64,000 bases of DNA. Origin: Sediminibacterium magnilacihabitans. Lineage in GTDB: Bacteria > Bacteroidota > Bacteroidia > Chitinophagales > Chitinophagaceae. Of this stretch, positions 26,044 through 33,579 are shown in pieces (position 1 is the stretch's first letter; each line of letters starts with the position of its first letter). The position numbers were made by a program, and so were the translations under genes. The DNA is taken from the NCBI GenBank assembly GCA_002973575.1, contig PVEQ01000001.1, positions 186,001 through 250,000 of the forward strand, read 5' to 3'. The notes under the pieces are model-generated. The model was not told where the DNA came from. It did not search any database and worked only from the letters and a program-made list of their open reading frames with translations.

Positions 26044-26618
26044 ATAAAATATTTCTATCAGCAAGCATTCCGTACGCTGACAGGCATCCGGAGTTTTATG
26101 ATACGGCTGATGTATTAGCTATCAGGGATTCTGTAAGGGCACTCGCTGCAGTAGTAATCCCAAAAGCACATTTAGTATGGGGAGGTCATCCGGCTATAAC
26201 TCCTTTAATAAGGTATGTAGTTGAACGGATGACTGGTGAATGGAAAAGTCATATTACTTTGTATCAGTCCAGGCATTTTGAAAAGGATTTTCCAAAAGAT
26301 AATTTTGCCTTTGAGAATATTCAGCTCATTCCAGATTACGGGGATATTTCTTCAAGTGTTTTTCAAATGCGAAAAAAGATGTTTGAAGAAAATATTTTTT
26401 CCGCTGCTGTTTTTATCGGCGGAATGGAAGGGGTAATTGATGAATATAGGATGTTCAGGGAGTATTATCCACAAGCATTAACAATTCCGCTTGCAAGTAC
26501 CGGTGCCGCTGCAAAAATTGTGTATGATGAATTTCAAAATAGTAAAAATAAACGCCTGACAAATGACTATGCCTATATGGCTTTATTCAGGGATTTATTA
26601 GCAGACTTTATTAAATAG
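26025..26618 (+). CDS. Standalone SLOG-domain protein
   Basis: The 197-residue protein has the SLOG/TIR-associated pattern: NKIFLSASIPYADRHPEFYDTADV at the start, AHLVWGGHPAITPLIRYVVERM, and AVFIGGMEGVIDEYRMFREYYPQA near residue 130. SLOG domains bind nucleotide-derived signals; ThsA uses one. Here it has no effector domain of its own and overlaps the TIR gene upstream by 19 bases, so it could be a signal-binding regulator or antagonist, or a subunit that makes the TIR protein respond. The family assignment rests on motifs. Confidence 0.75.
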   Translation: MAKKILNKIFLSASIPYADRHPEFYDTADVLAIRDSVRALAAVVIPKAHLVWGGHPAITPLIRYVVERMTGEWKSHITLYQSRHFEKDFPKDNFAFENIQLIPDYGDISSSVFQMRKKMFEENIFSAAVFIGGMEGVIDEYRMFREYYPQALTIPLASTGAAAKIVYDEFQNSKNKRLTNDYAYMALFRDLLADFIK

Positions 26619-26625
26619 ATAACTT

Positions 26626-27294
26626 ATGGGGAAAGCAATTTTTGTTTCGTATAAATATTCAGATGTAAATGTTTTTCAATTACCGGACGTAATTGGCACA
26701 ACTACTGCGAGGCATTATGTAGATAAGCTTGCTGATTTGTTAGAGCAGGAAGATTATTTATATAAGGGAGAGGATGATGGTGAAAGTATGGCTACATTGC
26801 AGGACTCTACCATTGCATCAAAACTCGGTGATAAAATTTTCAGGAGTTCTGTCACAATTGTTCTTATTTCAAAAGGCATGAAAAACGATACAATAGCCGA
26901 TAAAGACCAATGGATACCCTGGGAGGTTTCTTATTCCCTTAAGGAACAATCCAGGGATGGGGGCAATAGCAAGACAAATGCTGTTTTGGCAGTTGTTTTA
27001 CCTGATGAATATGGCAGCTATAGTTATTACATTACTGAAAACCCCTTGTGTAACAGCATAACATATCACACCAACACTCTTTTTGAAATACTCAGATTGA
27101 ATATGTTTAACCACAAGAAAAAGGAGGACAATATTCGCCATTGCAATGGACAAAAGATTTATGAGGGCAACCCATCTTATATTCCATCAGTAAAATGGGA
27201 AAACTTCAAAAACAATATAGACCATTACATAGGTCTGGCAGTTACTACCCGACAAAACATTAATGAATATGACTTAATGAAGGTGGTAAAATAA
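26626..27294 (+). CDS. Divergent ThsB/DUF1863-like TIR protein
   Basis: The 222-residue protein begins GKAIFVSYKYSDVNV and has IFRSSVTIVLISKGMKND and QWIPWEVSYSLKEQ with likely catalytic Glu100, followed by AVLAVVLPDEYGSYSYYI. This is the ThsB/MTH538 fold but with inserts compared with the two tandem ThsB copies. It starts seven bases after the SLOG gene and is the last of the same-strand array; an AIPR gene converges from the other side with only 11 bp between. Confidence 0.82.
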   Translation: MGKAIFVSYKYSDVNVFQLPDVIGTTTARHYVDKLADLLEQEDYLYKGEDDGESMATLQDSTIASKLGDKIFRSSVTIVLISKGMKNDTIADKDQWIPWEVSYSLKEQSRDGGNSKTNAVLAVVLPDEYGSYSYYITENPLCNSITYHTNTLFEILRLNMFNHKKKEDNIRHCNGQKIYEGNPSYIPSVKWENFKNNIDHYIGLAVTTRQNINEYDLMKVVK

Positions 27295-27305
27295 CCATGA
27301 AAGCT

Positions 27306-29138
27306 TTATTTCACACTTCCTAAAACATCAACATAACTCAATTTCAATTTTGAAATCACTTTATCACAAAGCTCCTGGTTGCTTTGCTTACTCCAGTAAT
27401 ATTTTTCTGCCGCATCATCATAGTACCGGTACACATCTGTTACTTTCTGAAGAATCATGGTGTCGGTAGATTTAATAACCTCCCTTAGTTCATCAATAAG
27501 TTCTGAAGCAACTTTACCTTGGCCTGATAAAACAGTGGAGCTATAGTTTTGGAGGTATTGATCTAATGTACCACCCTTAACAATAGCTTTAAGTACAATG
27601 TGGGTAAAAAGATCACGGTATTTGGATCCTTTAAAGTCAGCATAGATTTTGGTAGCGTTGCCGGGCACTGCATTTCTTACTGCATATTCCATAACCCGCC
27701 GGAGATTATGTGCCAGAACAAGAAATTGGATGTGTTGCAGGTTCTTTCCTGAAAATACTTTGTCGTATAGCTTTTTTGATTCAAATATTTCACTCACACG
27801 GGAGGCGTAGGCCAATGGCATTTCAGAACAGCATACAAGTACCTGAGCCAGTGAATCTATGTAAATAGGCTCTTTTGTACTGTTGTAATACTTCTCCGTG
27901 AACTTTTCTTTTCCTTCCCTTATTAGGTTTTCAAAGGCACCCTCTTGCCGCTCGTAGAAAATACCTAAGTCTTTGAACCGGTTTTCAAGGGTAATCTGTA
28001 TTTCATCATTTGCTCTTAATGCAGCAGCCGACATCGAATTTTGCCTGTTGTTAGCTTCAGCTACCTCACGCCAAAGCTCCTTTTCATCAGTAGCAACAAT
28101 GCGGATAGATACAGGTATCTTATTCCATATTTTTTCGTCCAATTTATTCTTCGAGACCGCTTCCTGATAAAAGAAATATGCAGATTTAATTGTTTGACAT
28201 CCGTTCAATACAGATGGATTAACCAGCTCTACAGTCTTATCCTTCTTTTTTACATTTATTTTAGTGGAATAGATGGTTACGCCATTATGCAAAAAGCCAA
28301 ACTTTTCAGGTGGAAATCTTCTGTTGTTAATCAGGTCAAGCGTTTCTTTTATTTTCCCGGCTGGCCCCTTTATTTCATTTTTCTTGCCATATAAATATAA
28401 CCGCACATTTTTATCAAACAATTGGTTTCCTTTCATCTCATATAGATTAACCAGGTCAGCCATTTTACCGAAGCCAGATAAAAAGGTAGAGTTATTCATT
28501 ACAATTTCATCAGAGCCATCGAAATGAATTTGAAAAGGAGCAGCCGGCCTTCTTGAATCAATTTTTCCTGATTCAATAAGATTGTTCACATTGAGAACAG
28601 AAAGGGATAATGCAAAGTTGGCACTTGTAAATTCTCTTTCAAAAGTTCTGAAAAGTTCTGCTTTGTTCTTTTCAGCTTTAGTAGCAATTTCCTCTTCACT
28701 TTCATCCGAAAGCGAAAGAATGTATGCGTTTATCTCAACAGATAGTTTTTTAAACCCTGCAGCAGATTTTATTTTCTGCTTTAGACGTTTGGCAAGTATA
28801 TCTTGTTCTTCAGCGGCGGCTTCTATATTTTCTAATACCTGAACCAACCGGGGCAGAAACTTTGAGAGTTCGTTAATTGCTTTGTTAATCTGATTTGTAT
28901 CCTCCGAATATTTTGCCTGAACCAGGGTTAAAACCACTTCGCCCTGCTTTTCCTGAATATTAAAGGCGTTAATACCCAAATCGAATAATCCGTCAGAACT
29001 AAGCATAGTGGCTTCTTCATCCGACAAACGAAAATGTTGTTGCAGCCACCATGGCGCAAAATTATCTTCATCAAGGCGGCCGAAATTGGTACGCTTTTGA
29101 AATTCCCGTACTCTTTGTTTGATGGTTTCAGGTGTCAT
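27306..29138 (-). CDS. AIPR-family abortive infection protein
   Basis: The 610-residue protein carries the AIPR hallmark FLHNGVTIYSTKINV...NPSVLNGCQTIKSAY and VAEANNRQNSM in its centre. The N-terminal 120 residues include FDLGINAFNIQEKQGEVVLTLVQAKYS, where the acidic residues and the QAK motif resemble a PD-(D/E)XK nuclease. The AIPR family includes phage-resistance proteins of lactococcal AbiR type and nuclease parts of restriction systems. It stands alone, opposite to the TIR array. Which step it blocks is not readable. Confidence 0.85.
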   Translation of the reverse strand: MTPETIKQRVREFQKRTNFGRLDEDNFAPWWLQQHFRLSDEEATMLSSDGLFDLGINAFNIQEKQGEVVLTLVQAKYSEDTNQINKAINELSKFLPRLVQVLENIEAAAEEQDILAKRLKQKIKSAAGFKKLSVEINAYILSLSDESEEEIATKAEKNKAELFRTFEREFTSANFALSLSVLNVNNLIESGKIDSRRPAAPFQIHFDGSDEIVMNNSTFLSGFGKMADLVNLYEMKGNQLFDKNVRLYLYGKKNEIKGPAGKIKETLDLINNRRFPPEKFGFLHNGVTIYSTKINVKKKDKTVELVNPSVLNGCQTIKSAYFFYQEAVSKNKLDEKIWNKIPVSIRIVATDEKELWREVAEANNRQNSMSAAALRANDEIQITLENRFKDLGIFYERQEGAFENLIREGKEKFTEKYYNSTKEPIYIDSLAQVLVCCSEMPLAYASRVSEIFESKKLYDKVFSGKNLQHIQFLVLAHNLRRVMEYAVRNAVPGNATKIYADFKGSKYRDLFTHIVLKAIVKGGTLDQYLQNYSSTVLSGQGKVASELIDELREVIKSTDTMILQKVTDVYRYYDDAAEKYYWSKQSNQELCDKVISKLKLSYVDVLGSVK

Positions 29139-29309
29139 AAATCTAAGTCAGCAATAAGGTTAAAAGATTTAATTAATTGATAATCAAATATATGCAATTA
29201 ATTTGAATTTTCTTGCCCCAAATTACTCCAAATCTCCCTGAAAATCAACGAAATAAGAGACCTTCACATTTCTGAGAAAAGTGAACTGCTTATTCGAAAC
29301 TTATTTGAC

Positions 29310-30410
29310 TTAGTTTAAGAGTTTTACTAAGGAATTTGTATCAGGCAGGACTTTTTTCATTTTATCTGGTGTTTTCCTGGAAGTTTTGTAAGTAGCGACA
29401 CCCATTGCTTTATCATAACTCTTTATAGCAAATTCAACTACAGTATTGTTTTTTTCCTTGCAAAGTATGATACCAATGCTTGAGTTTTCCTGTTCCAGTT
29501 TTATTTTTTCGTCCAATACATTCAGGTAAAAATTGAGTTGCCCGGCATCGGCGGGCCGAAACTTACCTCTTTTTAATTCAAATGCCACAAGGCATTGAAG
29601 GTGGCGATTGAAAAATAACAGGTCAATAAAAAATTCATCGCCATTCACTTCCAACCGGAATTGATTTCCAATAAAACAAAAACCCTTACCCATTTGCAGT
29701 ATAAAGTTTCTGATATTTAAAACCACCTGCTGTTCTATATGCCGTTCGTCATCCAGTTCTTCACCTGCAATAAAATCGAGCAGGTATTCATCTTTGAAAA
29801 CCTTCAATGCAGATGGCTTGAGGTTATCTGTCAGTGTACTATCAAAATTATTGGGCAGTTTTCCCGTTTTACTATAAAAGTCATTCTCAATATGATGTTC
29901 TAAAACCGATAAAGACCAGAAACTGCCTGCTGCAGTTTGGATATAAAATATCCGGGCTTCCCAACCTTTCACTTTGGTGATAATTGCAAAATGATGGGAG
30001 AAACTGATAGCTGTAAATGCTTCGAAAAAAGTCCTGTCTTCAATTAGGTTCAACAGTGTCGAACTAATTGAAAAACTCTCCCCAGTACCAGCCAGCCCAA
30101 TTTGGTTCGACGGCGTTGAACCAATTGCCAAATGGGGTGCATAAGTTTCTGCAAACAGCCTTATTTTTTTAAGATTTCCCGTCGAGAAGCCCTTGAGTCC
30201 TGGTAGTTCTTTTTGCAGGTCAACCGAAATCTGGTCAAGCACTTTGGCACCCCATTTTTGGGCCTTTATCTTCTCCGATATCATTAAGCCTGTTTTAAAG
30301 TATAGCATCAGTTGCTCCCGGTTAGCAAGCCTGGCTGCCACATACCGGCTCTGCACAATTTGCTGTTTAATGGACAGGATAAAATCCATGTAGCTTTTAT
30401 CAATTTTCAT
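29310..30410 (-). CDS. DUF1016 / YhcG-type PD-(D/E)XK nuclease family protein
   Basis: The ATG at 30410 is preferred (MKIDKSYMDFILSIKQQIVQSR), since the 24 codons before it are not conserved-looking. The N-terminal DUF1016 region has the AARLANREQLMLYFKTGLMISEKI and STGNLKKIRLFAETY segments; the C-terminal part has GDEFFIDLLFFNRHLQCLVAFELKRGKFRPADAGQLNFYL, the D...ExK nuclease core. The family occurs beside restriction and mobile genes. It is the last gene of the accessory half, 170 bp downstream of the AIPR gene start on the same strand. Confidence 0.9.
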   Translation of the reverse strand: MKIDKSYMDFILSIKQQIVQSRYVAARLANREQLMLYFKTGLMISEKIKAQKWGAKVLDQISVDLQKELPGLKGFSTGNLKKIRLFAETYAPHLAIGSTPSNQIGLAGTGESFSISSTLLNLIEDRTFFEAFTAISFSHHFAIITKVKGWEARIFYIQTAAGSFWSLSVLEHHIENDFYSKTGKLPNNFDSTLTDNLKPSALKVFKDEYLLDFIAGEELDDERHIEQQVVLNIRNFILQMGKGFCFIGNQFRLEVNGDEFFIDLLFFNRHLQCLVAFELKRGKFRPADAGQLNFYLNVLDEKIKLEQENSSIGIILCKEKNNTVVEFAIKSYDKAMGVATYKTSRKTPDKMKKVLPDTNSLVKLLN

Positions 30411-30556
30411 ACTTCTCAATTTTATGGTTTTTAAACCGCTTAAAATCAGGCAATAAAAAAGACCTGCTGAATTCTTATGCAATCATAAGATTCGCAAGTC
30501 TTGTCAAATCCGGTATAAAATGGTTCGAGAATTGTACAGTTGGGTGCACCTGAGGG

Positions 30557-30588
30557 CCTCGTATTTGTGATAAATGCGAGGTTTTTTT
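30557..30588 (+). terminator. Rho-independent terminator at the element/chromosome junction
   Basis: CCTCGTATTT (30557-30566) pairs with AAATGCGAGG (30572-30581, one G-T pair) and seven T follow. No plus-strand gene precedes it in the accessory half, so it probably ended a chromosomal transcript (gene or RNA) that was interrupted here. Confidence 0.85.
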
Positions 30589-30613
30589 ATTTCTCCTCTA
30601 TCTTTATATACAT

Positions 30614-31438
30614 ATGAAGAAGTGCATTTATCTCCCCGTTATTTTCCTTTTTGTCTGTTCATTCACCCGCCACCCGATTACCTGGGTTGCCATTGGCGAT
30701 TCTATTACCTACCTCAATGACCACGCGAATGAAACGGGCAACCGGGTTACCAAAGGCTACCTTTCGCGCGTAACAGAAAAGCTGCCATACATACAATATG
30801 TTAACCAGGGACACAATGGCTGGACTTCAAGAAGGATTGCCGACTCTATTGAGCGCCTAAACATTCCCCGGGCCGATATATATTCTATCTTTTTAGGCAC
30901 TAATGACTGGTGGCACGGAGACCATATAGGCAGGTGGGAAGATTATGTTATGGCAACAGGGGATAGCACTGTGTATGGCGCTTTCCGTATCATCATCAAC
31001 AAGATACGTTCACTGAATCCTAGTGCGACGATCGTGTTGATCACGCCCATGCAAAGAAGCGATTTTGTGTATATCAATAATGCCAGGAACAATGCTTATG
31101 GCTCTTATAAAGCAAAAGCGGGCCAGACACTGGAACAGGTAGTGGATGCCATACGTAATATAGGAGCGCATGAACATTTTAAAATAGTTGACCTCTATCA
31201 TAATAAGAAACTTGAAATCCCCCGCCTCGTTCAGTTCAAACGGCTGCGCGATCCGCAAACGGGTGAATACAAAAACTACCCTTATCCGGCCTACACGGGT
31301 GTTCCGTTCGATCCCGCAAAAGACGCCTATCCCTATCCTGTAGAAGCTATTGGGATGACTTATGATGGGCTGCATCCCTCCGATAAGGGAAATGCATGTA
31401 TTGCCAGGGAACTGGTAAAACTGATGAGAAAGTTGTAG
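30614..31438 (+). CDS. SGNH/GDSL-type esterase, exported
   Basis: The 274-residue protein has a short signal peptide (MKKCIYLPVIFLFVCSF) and the SGNH blocks: AIGDSIT with the nucleophilic Ser, a Gly in the second block, FLGTNDWW (block III) and DGLHPSDKG with the catalytic Asp/His. It is likely a periplasmic or outer-face hydrolase of acyl groups on sugars or glycans. It starts just after the terminator at 30557-30588, so it has its own promoter. The substrate cannot be read. Confidence 0.88.
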   Translation: MKKCIYLPVIFLFVCSFTRHPITWVAIGDSITYLNDHANETGNRVTKGYLSRVTEKLPYIQYVNQGHNGWTSRRIADSIERLNIPRADIYSIFLGTNDWWHGDHIGRWEDYVMATGDSTVYGAFRIIINKIRSLNPSATIVLITPMQRSDFVYINNARNNAYGSYKAKAGQTLEQVVDAIRNIGAHEHFKIVDLYHNKKLEIPRLVQFKRLRDPQTGEYKNYPYPAYTGVPFDPAKDAYPYPVEAIGMTYDGLHPSDKGNACIARELVKLMRKL

Positions 31439-31513
31439 CTCCATTTCCAACGTCCATGCATGGTGGGCCATTCACCACATGAAATCGCTAATTTTACACG
31501 CTAAAAAACAGCG

Positions 31514-32506
31514 ATGAGAATAGCGATCAACGGAATGGGCAGGATTGGCCGGTTATTGTTCAGGAGATTGGTAATGATGCCTGGTGTAGAGTTAGTAGCA
31601 GTGAATGACACCATGGAACTGCACCAGTTGGCTTATTTACTCAGGTACGATTCAGTATATGGTCCGGCTACCTTTGAGATCGCCGTAGAAAACAACGAAC
31701 TCATCGCTGCCGGTCAAACTATTCGCTTTTTGCATGAACCTGCCCCTGCAAAACTGCCCTGGAAAGCATTGCAGGTTGATCTTGTTTTGGAGTGTACCGG
31801 TAAATTCCTGACGAAAGCCCTCGCATCTCAACACCTGGAAGCAGGAGCAGGGAACGTCATTCTGTCCACTACGGGTGCAGAAGATATTCCGCTAAGGATT
31901 TATGGATTCAATCAGCACCAACTGAATGGAGATAAACACCTGATTTCCCCCGGAGGCTGCATGACCAATTGCTCAACGCACCTGATCTATCTCATGCAAT
32001 CCATCGGCATAGAATCGGTGCACATCAATGTGCTGCATTCATATACATCCAGGCAGGAACTGGTGGATGGTCCGCATAAAGATCTTCGCAGAGGCAGGGC
32101 TGCTGCCGAATCTATCATTCCCGTACCTGTTGACCTGGCACAATCTTTAGAGCGACTCTTTGTTCTGTTGAAAGGCTGCATCTATACCATTACTACCCGC
32201 GTACCGGTCGCGAACGGTGCACTGGCTAATTTTGTTTTCCAGATGAAAGAGGCGGTTACGGCAGCACAGGTGAATGAACTGTTCAAGCAGGCTGCTAAGC
32301 GGGAATACAAAGACATCATTCAGTATACCGAAGACCCATTGGTTTCACTCGATATCAAAGGCAATAGTCATTCAGCCATTATCGACGGGTCACTGACAAC
32401 TGTAACAGGCCGCACCGTGAACCTGATGGCTTTCTTCGATAATGAATACGGCTATACTTCACGGGTAATCGATTGGGTGCGTTTTGTTGGTGCGGGCAAA
32501 TTATAA
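31514..32506 (+). CDS. Divergent glyceraldehyde-3-phosphate dehydrogenase-like protein
   Basis: The 330-residue protein has the NAD(P) fold INGMGRIGR at the start, the catalytic Cys149 in ISPGGCMTNCSTH (normally SASCTTNC), His175 in LHSYTSRQ and the HKDLRRGRAAAESIIP stretch, and ends with FFDNEYGYTSRVID. After IIP the usual TGAAKAVG block, which holds phosphate ligands, is replaced by VPVDLAQSLERL. Overall it is GAPDH, but the changes around the active Cys and the phosphate site suggest a paralogue with altered substrate, or one for a reverse reaction. No other glycolytic genes are nearby. Confidence 0.85.
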   Translation: MRIAINGMGRIGRLLFRRLVMMPGVELVAVNDTMELHQLAYLLRYDSVYGPATFEIAVENNELIAAGQTIRFLHEPAPAKLPWKALQVDLVLECTGKFLTKALASQHLEAGAGNVILSTTGAEDIPLRIYGFNQHQLNGDKHLISPGGCMTNCSTHLIYLMQSIGIESVHINVLHSYTSRQELVDGPHKDLRRGRAAAESIIPVPVDLAQSLERLFVLLKGCIYTITTRVPVANGALANFVFQMKEAVTAAQVNELFKQAAKREYKDIIQYTEDPLVSLDIKGNSHSAIIDGSLTTVTGRTVNLMAFFDNEYGYTSRVIDWVRFVGAGKL

Positions 32507-32512
32507 GGTTAA

Positions 32513-32600
32513 ACCAGAGCCTGTCAACCAACACCCGGTAACCGTCTTTGGCCGAAGGCTTTTCGTATACCCTTTTGATGGTGAATTGTGCAGAAGGCAT
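32513..32600 (-). pseudogene. DUF488 gene cut off after about 29 codons
   Basis: From the ATG at 32600 (minus strand) the frame reads MPSAQFTIKRVYEKPSAKDG then YRVLVDRLW, which is the conserved N-terminus of DUF488 proteins (usually 115-150 residues, next residues PRG). At about 32513 the similarity stops and the frame continues as antisense of the GAPDH-like gene. The start overlaps the haemoglobin stop (TAATG), so it was the third gene of a working operon before a deletion or rearrangement removed the rest. Confidence 0.75.
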
Positions 32601-32995
32601 TATATCAGGTTTTGCATGTTGTTGCGCTGGTGATGGGCTATTTTGATTTCAAACAGCTCGGCCATTTTACCGGCCCTCCATTTGGCTTCCGCCGCTTTTT
32701 CTCCATCGAACAATTCATCAATGGTAGCGGTAAACAATTGCATCCATCTTTCAAAATGTGCGTGTGCAATAGGTAGCCTGGCATGAGGGGGAAAAGGACT
32801 CCCAAAATATTTTTGTTCATCCAGTAAAACGGTTTGCCAGAAATAGACCATCTTTTGCAGGTGCGCGGGCCAGTGACTGCCGATCCGCTCATTGAATATA
32901 GGAGCTAACAGCGCATCTTCCCTTACTTTATCGTAGAAGCGGTGAACCAGTAAACTGATGTCGGTCTCATTGTGAATGTCGTGCCGTGTTTGCAT
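32600..32995 (-). CDS. Group III truncated haemoglobin
   Basis: The 131-residue globin has the pattern of group III: VHRFYDKVREDALLAPIFNERI at the start, the HWPAHLQKMVYFWQTVLL helix, and AHAHFERWMQLF with the proximal His80. Such globins bind O2 or NO and often detoxify NO. It lies five bases after an Rrf2-family gene with three cysteines, which supports an NO-responsive unit, and it formerly preceded a DUF488 gene. Confidence 0.9.
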   Translation of the reverse strand: MQTRHDIHNETDISLLVHRFYDKVREDALLAPIFNERIGSHWPAHLQKMVYFWQTVLLDEQKYFGSPFPPHARLPIAHAHFERWMQLFTATIDELFDGEKAAEAKWRAGKMAELFEIKIAHHQRNNMQNLI

Positions 32996-33000
32996 AACGT

Positions 33001-33435
33001 TTATCTGTTTTTCAGATAAGTGAATTGCTGAAGCAGTTCTTCATTGAACTCTGAAAGCCTGGTTGACTTCAACGCTTCATGAATCTCTTTCCTGATCTTT
33101 TTGAATTCATGGTGGAGTGGACAGGGATATTGTTCCGAACAATGGGAGAGTCCCAATGCACAACCTGTAAACAACGAATCGCCATCAACAGCCTGCACAA
33201 TGTCGGCCAGGGTACATTTACCCGTTTTCTTATCCAGGTAAAACCCGCCCGATGGTCCCTTCAGCGACGATACCAAACCCTTTTTGCTCAATTGCTGCAA
33301 AATTTTTGCAATAAAATGCTCAGGTGCGTCAATGCCTCCGGCAATTTCCTTGATGCCCAGCTTATTATCGGTTTCGGCGTGCCGGGCAATGAACAGCATG
33401 GCCCGGATGGCATAAGTACAGGTCTTTGAAAACAT
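33001..33435 (-). CDS. Rrf2-family Fe-S repressor (NsrR-like)
   Basis: The 144-residue protein starts MFSKTCTYAIRAMLFIARHAE, the Rrf2 winged helix, and has Cys92, Cys99 and Cys105 (FTGCALGLSHCSEQYPCPLHHEF), the ligand pattern of NsrR/IscR-type iron-sulphur sensors. Nitric oxide or oxidants would damage the cluster and lift repression. It probably controls itself and the globin gene five bases downstream. A possible Bacteroidetes -7 element lies at 33453-33460. Confidence 0.9.
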   Translation of the reverse strand: MFSKTCTYAIRAMLFIARHAETDNKLGIKEIAGGIDAPEHFIAKILQQLSKKGLVSSLKGPSGGFYLDKKTGKCTLADIVQAVDGDSLFTGCALGLSHCSEQYPCPLHHEFKKIRKEIHEALKSTRLSEFNEELLQQFTYLKNR

Positions 33436-33452
33436 ATCATTGATTGCAATAG

Positions 33453-33460
33453 CAAAGGTA
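33453..33460 (-). promoter_or_regulatory. Possible Bacteroidetes -7 element for the Rrf2-globin operon
   Basis: The minus strand reads TACCTTTG, an exact match to TAnnTTTG, 18 bases before the Rrf2 start. No matching -33 TTTG is visible at the usual spacing, so the call is weak. Confidence 0.35.
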
Positions 33461-33579
33461 AATGAATCGATTTAATAAAATACTTTTTTGTCTTTTATTA
33501 ATGAATCTACCTGATATGACTGAAACAGATTATCTTGGCGCAATCAATGGTCCATTCACCATAGCCCTTCGTCAGACCA

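Noticed and set aside
30480-30560. A tRNA 3' end as integration site, because of GGTTCGA near 30520
   Set aside because: The bases around it cannot form a T stem or an acceptor stem, and no CCA or discriminator pattern fits.
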